Position numbers and translations under genes: made by a program. A model generated the notes under the pieces. It saw only the letters and a program-made list of their open reading frames with translations, did no database searches and was not told the origin of the DNA. Below are positions 32,870 to 39,270 of a stretch of DNA of 64,000 nt, piece after piece (within the stretch, counting starts at the first letter, position 1; every line of letters starts with the position of its first letter). Location: assembly GCA_023954375.1 (NCBI GenBank), contig JAMLIC010000014.1, forward strand, positions 1 to 64,000, read 5' to 3'. This DNA is from Planctomycetota bacterium. GTDB lineage: Bacteria > Planctomycetota > J058.

Positions 32870-34381
32870 ATGACCCGCCCCGCCCTGGTCGCCCTGGCGC
32901 TCGTCGCCTCCGTCGCCGCGCTCGCGCTCGCCGCGCCGCCCACGCCGAAGGAGGTGAAGGAGGCGCTCGACTCGAAGGACCCGGCGCGGCTCCGCGCGCT
33001 CCTCGGGCAGCTCCGCGGCGAGCTGGACGCGGCGAGCGTGCGCGCCGTGCTCGAGGCGGGGGAGGCGATCCACGCGGCCGGCGTCTACGAGGACACGGTC
33101 GAGGTGCTCGCGACGGCGCACGGCGACGCGCTGACGGCGCTCGCCGACGGCTACGGCCGCGCGCGGCGCAACCCGGCCGCGCGCTTCCTCGTGCTCGACG
33201 CGCTGGCGCGGGTGCAGGACCCGATCGGCCCGAAGACGCTGGCCGACGCGGCCAAGGGCGACTCGCACCCCGGGGTCGCGGTCTACGCCGTGCGCCTGCT
33301 CGGGCGCCGCGGCGACGCGCGCTCGGTCGAGGCCCTGATCGAGGTCCTCAAGGACGCGCGTGGCGAGCGGGCCGGCGTCGCCCGCGAGGCAGAGGCGACC
33401 CTCGCCGGCCTCGCCGGGCAGGACCTGCGCGGCCACGACGCCTGGTCGCGCTGGTGGGCCGAGGCGAAGGGGAGCTGGGGCCGCGGCGGCGCCGCGCCGG
33501 CGGCCGGCGCCGCGGGGGCCGGCGACGGCACGCGCACGCGCACCGTGATCGACCGCCTGCGCGAGCGGCGCCCGGGCGACCTGCGCACGCTCGAGCGCCT
33601 CGGGCGCGACGAGATCCTCGTGTTCGAGGCCGAGTTCGACCGCGTGCAGAACGTGCTCCGGAGCCTCAAGCTCCCGCACCAGGTCCACCCGCGCGCGTCG
33701 ATCGAGACGATCGAGCTCCACCCGCGGCGGCAGGTGCTGGTGTTCAACTGCGCCGGCGACGCGCTCTCGCCGGCCGCGGCGGCCCGGGTGCGGGCCTTCG
33801 TGTGCCAGGGCGGCTACATCTTCACGTCGGACTGGGAGCTGGGGAACATCCTCGTCAAGGCGTTCCCCGAGGCGGCCGTCTCCGGCGGGCGGCGCTCGGC
33901 CGAGCACAACGTGCGGATCTTCCCGCCGCAGACGAGCTCGATCAACCCGCTCCTGCGCGACGTCTTCCCGCTCAACCCGTGGGAGGCCGAGCAGCGGAAG
34001 CTCACCTGGGCGGTCGACGGCGCGTCCGAGTTCTTCCAGCCGAACCCCGCGCTGACGGTGCTGGCCGAGGCGCCCGAGCTCCAGCCGCTCTACGGCAGCA
34101 CGATCGTGGCGGCGACCTTCGCCTACGGCCCCGACGGGCGGCCGGTCACGGGCGACCTGCGCCGCCGCGCGCCGCGCCGCCAGCAGACGGGCGGCGGCAC
34201 GCGCGAGCGGGGGCCGGGCGACGGCGAGGCCGAGGTCGCCGACGTGCCGCACGTCGGGCGCGTCCTCCACGTCGTGTCGCACTTCCAGCACCAGACGAGC
34301 GAGTCGGGCGACGGCTTCGCGCTGCAGCAGCTGCTCCTGAACTTCATCGTGGAGAAGCAGGAGGCGCGGCGGGGGAACTGA
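32870..34381 (+). CDS. Secreted HEAT-repeat protein with DUF4159/GATase-like C-terminal domain
   Basis: A 503-aa protein; GAGGAGG lies five bases before the ATG. Signal peptide at residues 1-23 (cleaved after ALAA). Residues about 30-210 are HEAT-like helices (VRLLGRRGDARSVEALIEVL). Residues about 240-495 form an alpha/beta domain with VLVFNCAGDALSPAAAARVRAF, then GGYIFTSDWEL, in the style of DUF4159 or class I glutamine-amidotransferase-like domains found in Planctomycetota, with no visible catalytic Cys nucleophile motif. It ends 1 base before the convergent methyltransferase gene. Role unknown, probably periplasmic. Confidence 0.6.
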   Translation: MTRPALVALALVASVAALALAAPPTPKEVKEALDSKDPARLRALLGQLRGELDAASVRAVLEAGEAIHAAGVYEDTVEVLATAHGDALTALADGYGRARRNPAARFLVLDALARVQDPIGPKTLADAAKGDSHPGVAVYAVRLLGRRGDARSVEALIEVLKDARGERAGVAREAEATLAGLAGQDLRGHDAWSRWWAEAKGSWGRGGAAPAAGAAGAGDGTRTRTVIDRLRERRPGDLRTLERLGRDEILVFEAEFDRVQNVLRSLKLPHQVHPRASIETIELHPRRQVLVFNCAGDALSPAAAARVRAFVCQGGYIFTSDWELGNILVKAFPEAAVSGGRRSAEHNVRIFPPQTSSINPLLRDVFPLNPWEAEQRKLTWAVDGASEFFQPNPALTVLAEAPELQPLYGSTIVAATFAYGPDGRPVTGDLRRRAPRRQQTGGGTRERGPGDGEAEVADVPHVGRVLHVVSHFQHQTSESGDGFALQQLLLNFIVEKQEARRGN

Positions 34382-34382
34382 C

Positions 34383-35561
34383 CTACGACCTGAGCACGCC
34401 GCTCACGAGGCCATGCCCGGAGGGCGTCGCGATCGTCCGCACCTCGCGGAAGCGCTCGTCGAGGAGCTCGGCGTGCTGCTCCGCGGCCTTGGCCACGAGC
34501 CACAGGCGCCCGCCGGGGCGCAGGAGCGAGGCGGCGGTGCCGACGAACGCGCGGGCGATGCGCCAGTTCGAGTAGTAGGGCGGGTTGGTGACCACGAGGT
34601 CGAAGGCCGGCTCGCCGAGGTCCTCGAGGTCGGCCCGCAGGAGTGCCTGGGCGTTGCCGGCGTTGTTCGTGGCGGCGTTGCGCGCGGCGAGCGCGACGGC
34701 GCGGGCGTTCGAGTCGACGAGCACGACGCGCGGGACCTCCGCGGCCACGGCGAGGCCGAGCGCGCCGTAGCCGCAGCCGATGTCGAGCACGGCGTCGCCC
34801 GGGCGGACCTCGACCCCGTCGGCCAGCGCCCGCGTGCCGGCGTCGAGGTGCGAGTAGCCGAAGGTCCCCGGCCGCGCCTCGAGCTTCAGCTCGCGGCCGC
34901 GGAGCGTGGCGGTGATGTGATGGCGGTGGTCGCGGACCTCGGCCTTCGCCTTCGTGCGCTTCGCGCCGAAGCACAGCCCCTGGCGCTTGCCGTCGTGCGC
35001 GAGCGTGGAGTTGCCGAACACGTCGCGGATCACGCGGTTCAGCCACTCGCCGCGCCGGTCCTCGGTCGCCGCCAGCAGCCGGCCGCCCGGCTTCAGGACC
35101 GCGTGCGCCTCCTCGAGCAGCTCGCGGCCGAGCTGGGCCTCCTGGCCGCGGGGGAAGGGCAGGGCGACCAGGTCGAACGGCGGCTCGTCGCCGGCCGGCG
35201 CCGGCGCGCCCGGGACCGGGGCGCCGGGGAGGTCCGGCGCGCAGCGCACGTCGGCCGCGACCTCGTTGTGCGCGAGCGTGCGGCGGACCTTGTGGGCCAC
35301 GTAGGCGTCGAGGTGCCACCAGACGACCTGCGCCTCGGTGGCCCACAGGCGCGCGGCGGCGAGCGCCACCGCGCCCTCGGTGTCGAAGCCGCAGAGCAGG
35401 CGCCCGGGCGCCTTCGCGGGCAGGGCCTCGATCAGCAGGCGCTCCGCCCCGCGCACGCCGCGGCGCGAGCGGAAGCGCAGGCTGCCCTGGCGCAGGGGGT
35501 CGTCGTGGGTCGCGTCCTGCGGGTTGCCGAGGACCAGGGGTTCGCCGTCCATGGTCGGCAT
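34383..35561 (-). CDS. RsmC/RlmG-like rRNA guanine-N2 methyltransferase
   Basis: A 392-aa protein with two Rossmann-like halves as in RsmC/RlmG, which methylate guanine N2 in rRNA. The C-terminal half is the active class I domain: AVLDIGCGYGALGLAVA as SAM-binding motif I, VVLVDSNARAVALA as motif II, and VVTNPPYYSN (NPPY) as the catalytic loop. The N-terminal half keeps the fold (LLCGFDTEGAVALAAARL, VALPFPRGQE) but lacks NPPY, as expected of the RNA-binding pseudo-domain. An ATG three codons downstream is an alternative start. Whether the target is 16S or 23S rRNA is not clear. Confidence 0.8.
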   Translation of the reverse strand: MPTMDGEPLVLGNPQDATHDDPLRQGSLRFRSRRGVRGAERLLIEALPAKAPGRLLCGFDTEGAVALAAARLWATEAQVVWWHLDAYVAHKVRRTLAHNEVAADVRCAPDLPGAPVPGAPAPAGDEPPFDLVALPFPRGQEAQLGRELLEEAHAVLKPGGRLLAATEDRRGEWLNRVIRDVFGNSTLAHDGKRQGLCFGAKRTKAKAEVRDHRHHITATLRGRELKLEARPGTFGYSHLDAGTRALADGVEVRPGDAVLDIGCGYGALGLAVAAEVPRVVLVDSNARAVALAARNAATNNAGNAQALLRADLEDLGEPAFDLVVTNPPYYSNWRIARAFVGTAASLLRPGGRLWLVAKAAEQHAELLDERFREVRTIATPSGHGLVSGVLRS

Positions 35562-35576
35562 CTTCGCACGCGCGGG

Positions 35577-36026
35577 TCAGTCCTGGAGCGCGTGCTGGAT
35601 GGTGAAGAACACGAGGACGTTGGCGGTCGTGCACAGGCAGGCGGCGAGGCCGGCGACGAGGGCGAAGCCGTGGACCAGGGGACGCAGCGGCTCGTGAGCG
35701 GGCGTGTCGGCGACGCGCCAGCCCCCGAGCGCCAGGGCGGCCGCGCCGGCGACGACCAGGCCGGCGGGCACGGCCACGGGGTTCCCCGAGACCGCGGCCG
35801 TCACCCAGGGGAGCTCCACGCCCAGGCTCACGAACGCCGCGCGGAAGGCGGCCGACGTCGCGGAGAGGTAGCCCGCCGACGCGGCGCACACGCCGGCGCT
35901 CACGAAGGCGAGGCCCGGGTGCAGGAGTGGCCGGGGCGGCCGGGGGGCCGGCGCCTTCGCCGCGGGCGCCTCCTCGGTCGACGTCTCGTCCCGGCGCCGC
36001 TCGTCGGGGCGCTCGCGTGTGGTCAT
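35577..36026 (-). CDS. Small polytopic membrane protein of the ECF operon
   Basis: A 149-aa protein; the ATG at 36026 overlaps the upstream TGA (ATGA) and follows GGAGG. Charged N-terminal 35 residues, then three hydrophobic segments (LAFVSAGVCAASAGYLS; VAVPAGLVVAGAAALALGG; and ALVAGLAACLCTTANVLVFF). No family recognised. It is the last gene of the sigma/anti-sigma operon. Confidence 0.65.
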   Translation of the reverse strand: MTTRERPDERRRDETSTEEAPAAKAPAPRPPRPLLHPGLAFVSAGVCAASAGYLSATSAAFRAAFVSLGVELPWVTAAVSGNPVAVPAGLVVAGAAALALGGWRVADTPAHEPLRPLVHGFALVAGLAACLCTTANVLVFFTIQHALQD

Positions 36027-37582
36027 CGGTCCTCCTGCGGCGCTGGAGCGGCCAGGGCCCGCTCGATCGCCGCTTCCACGTCCACCTGCTCCCGCGGGTC
36101 GACGGACGTGTCGCTGAACGGCCACGTGCGCGCCCGGCACACGCGGAGGTCGAACGCCCTGCGGAGGTCCCGGAGGTCACCGGAGACGCGGGTCACCACG
36201 CCCTCCTCCGTCACGAACCAGCCCGGGAGCTCCGACCCGGAGCGCGGCCGGGCGACGGCCAGGAAGCGCTCCGGCTCGTCCGCGCTGAGGCGCACCACCA
36301 CCTCGTAGCGCTCGCGCCAGCGCTCGTGCGCGAGCAGCGGCTGGAGCTCCGGGACGGTCGACCCGCACAGCACGTCGCGGAGCGCGTCGAGGTCCGGCGC
36401 CCACGCCGCGGCGGCGCGCCGGTAGAGGGCCTGGCCGACGCAGACCCCCACGAGGACCCGCGGCATGAGCGCCTCCGCCGCGTGGGAGCTCGCCGCCGCC
36501 TCGACATCCTCGGCGGACAGAGGGGACGCCAGCTCCGGCGTGGGGAGCACCCGGCAGGCGTCGAGGTCGAAGTGCTCGTCCGTGATCGGGACGTCGTCGC
36601 GCGAGAAGCAGAGCACGCGCCCCTCGTCGCTCACGAACCAGGTCTTCAGGCCCGAGCCGGGCCGCGGGCGCGCGACCGCGAAGAACCGCTCGCGCGGCGA
36701 GGTCGGGCTGCGGCGGACCACGACCTCGTAGTGCCCTCGCCAGCGCCAGTCCTCCAGGAGCGGCTGGAAGTCGCCCCAGCCCGACCGGCGCGCCGCCTCG
36801 ACGAGCGTGCGGAGGTCCGGGGCGAGCTCGCCCCGCCCGTCGCCGAGGCGGCCCTGGCGGAGCAGGTCCTGCGCCAGGTGCACCGCCTCGAGGACCTGCG
36901 GCATGAGCGCCTCCGCATCGCGCGCGCGGAGGCGCTCGTCGACGGACTGGAGGCGCGTCCCCGTCGTCTCCAGGGCCTCGAGGAGCTTGAGCTGCTGCAG
37001 CCCGAAGAACCCGCCCATGCCGAAGGTCGAGGCCAGCAGGAGCGCCGCCGCGGCCAGGTAGCGCCGCGGCGACCAGGCCGGCGGCGCGGCGGCGGCCATC
37101 GCCACCTCGTGGCGCGGCCGGAGGTCGTCGCGGGTGGGCGCGCCGCACCAGGCGCAGAAGGGCGCGCCGGCGGGGGTGTGGCGCTCGCAGCCGGCGCAGA
37201 CGACCGACTCGGGGCCGCCCACCTCGACCGCGCGCGTGCCGCCGCAGCCGAGGAGCGAGCACCCGTGGTGCTGCGCGAAGCAGGCCGCGTGGTGCGGGGT
37301 GGCGCAGGCCGCGCACAGGGCGATCGACCCGGCCTGCAAGGCGTCGTGGCAGAAGGGGCAGCGCCGGCGCACGGTGATCCGGGGGGGGCCCGGGGCTGGG
37401 GCGTTCGCCTCGTCGGGCGCGAGGCCGCGTGCGAGGAGGCCGTCGAGGTCGTCCCAGGCGCGGGCCTCGTCGGCGAGCGACGGGTCGGCCTCGAGGGCCG
37501 CGCGCACCGCCTCGCGGTCGCCGTCGTCGAGGTCGCCGCCCGCGTAGAGCGGCAGGAGGTCGAGCACCTCGTCGCGGGTCAC
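36023..37582 (-). CDS. Membrane anti-sigma-like protein with RING-like and zinc-ribbon modules
   Basis: A 519-aa protein from a GTG that overlaps the stop of the ECF sigma gene (GTGA at 37579-37582). Residues 1-45 resemble the sigma-binding helix region of anti-sigma factors (LDLLPLYAGGDLDDGDREAV) but without the zinc His/Cys ligands. A RING-like module follows (CPFCHDAL, LCAACATPHHAAC, CSLLGC) and then a CxxC zinc ribbon (VCAGC and FCAWC). One transmembrane helix at about residues 175-198 (LAAAALLLASTFGMGGFF) precedes two copies of an exported repeat, each starting ALMP and containing a YEVVVR strand and a PRSGS/PRPGS-W-FV segment. This suggests an exported sensor linked to sigma-factor control. 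The role is inferred from context and the N-terminus. Confidence 0.65.
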   Translation of the reverse strand: MTRDEVLDLLPLYAGGDLDDGDREAVRAALEADPSLADEARAWDDLDGLLARGLAPDEANAPAPGPPRITVRRRCPFCHDALQAGSIALCAACATPHHAACFAQHHGCSLLGCGGTRAVEVGGPESVVCAGCERHTPAGAPFCAWCGAPTRDDLRPRHEVAMAAAAPPAWSPRRYLAAAALLLASTFGMGGFFGLQQLKLLEALETTGTRLQSVDERLRARDAEALMPQVLEAVHLAQDLLRQGRLGDGRGELAPDLRTLVEAARRSGWGDFQPLLEDWRWRGHYEVVVRRSPTSPRERFFAVARPRPGSGLKTWFVSDEGRVLCFSRDDVPITDEHFDLDACRVLPTPELASPLSAEDVEAAASSHAAEALMPRVLVGVCVGQALYRRAAAAWAPDLDALRDVLCGSTVPELQPLLAHERWRERYEVVVRLSADEPERFLAVARPRSGSELPGWFVTEEGVVTRVSGDLRDLRRAFDLRVCRARTWPFSDTSVDPREQVDVEAAIERALAAPAPQEDR

Positions 37583-38076
37583 GCCGGCCTCCCCGGGGCC
37601 AGGCGGCCCCTGAGCGCCTCGCGGGCGCGCTTGAGCCGCCCCTGCACGGTCGACACGGGCACGTCGAGGCGCTCGGCGATCGCCCGGTAGTCGAGGCCGC
37701 CCTCGTATCTGAGCACGATCACCTCCCTGAGGTCGTCCTCGAGCAGGGCGACCGCCGCGCGCACCCGGGCGCGCTCCTCGTCGGCCTCGAGGCGCTCGCC
37801 CGGGCCGGCCTCGGCGGCGGGCGGGTCGGCCAGGGCCACGGCGTCCTTCGCGTCGCGCATGTGCTTGAGCACCTTGTTCCTGGCGATGGCGAACAGCCAG
37901 CGCCCGGCCCCGTCGTCGGGGACGCCGCGCGCGAGCGCGGCCCCGAACGTCTCCTGCACGAGGTCGTCGACGACCGCCCGGTCGCGCACCCGCGCGCCGA
38001 TGAAGGCGCGCAGCGCCCGCCCGTGCTCCCGCACGAGCGCGTCCGCCGCGGGGGCGTCGAGCCGGGTCAGGTCCAT
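37579..38076 (-). CDS. ECF-family RNA polymerase sigma factor
   Basis: A 165-aa protein with the two regions of an ECF sigma factor: sigma-2 (residues about 15-80; DRAVVDDLVQETFGAALAR and WLFAIARNKVLKHMRD) and sigma-4 (about 105-155; REVIVLRYEGGLDYRAIAE and STVQGRLKRAREALR). AGAGGACG precedes the ATG. It is the first gene of a three-gene overlapping operon with its probable anti-sigma factor, which suggests control by an envelope or cytosolic signal through that partner. Specific regulon unknown. Confidence 0.88.
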   Translation of the reverse strand: MDLTRLDAPAADALVREHGRALRAFIGARVRDRAVVDDLVQETFGAALARGVPDDGAGRWLFAIARNKVLKHMRDAKDAVALADPPAAEAGPGERLEADEERARVRAAVALLEDDLREVIVLRYEGGLDYRAIAERLDVPVSTVQGRLKRAREALRGRLAPGRPA

Positions 38077-38216
38077 CGTCCTCTTGCCCTACCATTCCGC
38101 GAGCGGGCGGGTCGAGAGCGGGAATCTGGCCGAGCGTGTAAGTCGCGCTCCCGAAGCCGCCCGCTGCGTGTCCAGCCAATGGTCCTGGTGCATGTGATAG
38201 GGTCGGTCACCCTCAC

Positions 38217-38287
38217 GGGGGCGTAGCTTAGTGGTAGAGCAGAGGCCTTTTAAGCCTTTGATCCGAGTCCGATTCTCGGCGCCCCTA
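38217..38287 (+). tRNA. tRNA-Lys (anticodon TTT)
   Basis: Acceptor arms GGGGGCG (38217-38223) and CGCCCCT (38280-38286), with a terminal G-U pair; a D arm of GCTT and GAGC around AGTGGTA; an anticodon stem GAGGC/GCCTT with loop CTTTTAA (anticodon TTT, 38249-38251); and a T stem CCGAG/CTCGG with the atypical loop TCCGATT. CCA is not encoded. A TAGGGT box about 15 bases upstream may be the minus-10 element. The last three bases are also the stop codon of the convergent HNH gene. Confidence 0.82.
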
Positions 38288-38725
38288 TCCAGATCCTCTC
38301 GACCTGAGCACGCTCGCCGTCCTGCGACGATGACAGTTCACGCAGCGGACCTCGCACTTCGCGATCTCGGCCAGCAGGGTGGCGGCGCTCGCTGGCTGGG
38401 CCTTCAGGCGTGCGATCCCATCGCGCTTCGTGCCTCGGATGTGGTCGAACTCGAGCACGACCGGATCGTCCTCGCCGCAGTCCACGCAGGGGTGAGTCAG
38501 CAGGTGTCGTAGGGCGAGCTCCAGGTTCCTGCGGGCGTATCGGCGCTTGTAGGGCTTCACGTCCTCCTTGTGCTTCGCTCGATTCCTCCCGTAGTAGGCG
38601 CGGGAGGCCTGCCGGTTGCACTCGCGGCAGTGGGGCTGCAGACCATCCTTGCTGATCGCCTTCTTGTTGAACTCGCTGGTGGACAGCAGCACCTTGCACA
38701 TCACGCATCGCTTCGTCGTCATCAC
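38285..38725 (-). CDS. HNH endonuclease-like protein (tandem copy 2)
   Basis: A 146-aa protein. The N-terminus has a CxxC zinc knuckle (RCVMCKVLLSTSEF, HCRECNRQ). The C-terminal HNH-like module has CVDCGEDDPVVLEFDHIRG and KCEVRCVNCHRRRT, which supply the zinc-holding CxxC pairs and the DH and NCH residues of ββα-metal nucleases. Start at 38725 overlaps the TGA of the first copy (ATGA). Base composition is visibly less GC-rich than most of the window. Its stop codon is shared with the tRNA-Lys 3' end. It may be a mobile homing-type nuclease or a repair/defence enzyme; no partner gene indicates which. Confidence 0.75.
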   Translation of the reverse strand: MMTTKRCVMCKVLLSTSEFNKKAISKDGLQPHCRECNRQASRAYYGRNRAKHKEDVKPYKRRYARRNLELALRHLLTHPCVDCGEDDPVVLEFDHIRGTKRDGIARLKAQPASAATLLAEIAKCEVRCVNCHRRRTASVLRSRGSG

Positions 38726-39177
38726 TGTTCAGCCCTTCGCGGCCCCCTGGTCGCCCGCCAGATCCACCAGCTCTGCTCGCGCGCGGTCTTGCGCCGATGG
38801 CAGTTGCCGCAACGGACGTCACACTTCGCGATCTCGGCTGCGACGACGTCGAGCGACAGGCGGCGGCGAACGAGCCCGGAGACCTCGGACACCTTCTCCC
38901 CCCGGACATGGTCGAAGTCCAGGACAACCGGGTCAGCCTCCCCACAGTCCACGCATGGGTGAGCGGCGAGGTGCGAGCGCACGAAGTCCTTCACGCGCGC
39001 CTGCTCCGCGGCACCACGCGAGGTGACCTTCCGCCTCCGCTCCGGGTCTCCTCGATACGACTCCCGGTCCCAGGCGCGTCGACACTCCCGACACCACGAG
39101 CTCCTCCCCGCTCCCCGCCTGCTGAACGCCTCGACCGGCTTCTCCACCCCGCAGCGCGTGCACCGCTTCGCTCCCAC
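38722..39177 (-). CDS. HNH endonuclease-like protein (tandem copy 1)
   Basis: A 151-aa paralogue of the next gene, from the GTG at 39177, six bases after GGAGG. It has RCTRCGVEKPVEAFSR and WCRECRRA zinc knuckles, then HPCVDCGEADPVVLDFDHVRG and KCDVRCGNCHRRKT in the HNH module. DNA identity to copy 2 is obvious over the last 100 bases, so the pair arose by tandem duplication. A 93-base divergent region separates it from the TPR gene at 39271. Lower GC than its neighbours suggests transfer. Confidence 0.78.
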   Translation of the reverse strand: MGAKRCTRCGVEKPVEAFSRRGAGRSSWCRECRRAWDRESYRGDPERRRKVTSRGAAEQARVKDFVRSHLAAHPCVDCGEADPVVLDFDHVRGEKVSEVSGLVRRRLSLDVVAAEIAKCDVRCGNCHRRKTAREQSWWIWRATRGPRRAEQ

Positions 39178-39257
39178 CTGACACCTCCGCCCGTGTTCGG
39201 AGTATGTCAGGACCCACCGACACCCCCGGGCCGGTGCCTGCACCCGGCGCGCGGCGG

Positions 39258-39263
39258 TATGAT
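39258..39263 (+). promoter_or_regulatory. Minus-10-like box of the TPR gene
   Basis: TATGAT lies seven bases before the ATG at 39271. No ribosome binding site precedes either in-frame ATG (39259 or 39271) and no good minus-35 box is seen. The spacing fits a leaderless mRNA beginning at the ATG at 39271. Confidence 0.4.
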
Positions 39264-39270
39264 CGCGCCC

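Noticed and set aside
38722..39177. Toxin-antitoxin reading of the two overlapping small genes
   Set aside because: Both proteins carry the same HNH and zinc motifs and are clear paralogues, so they are not a toxin with an antitoxin.
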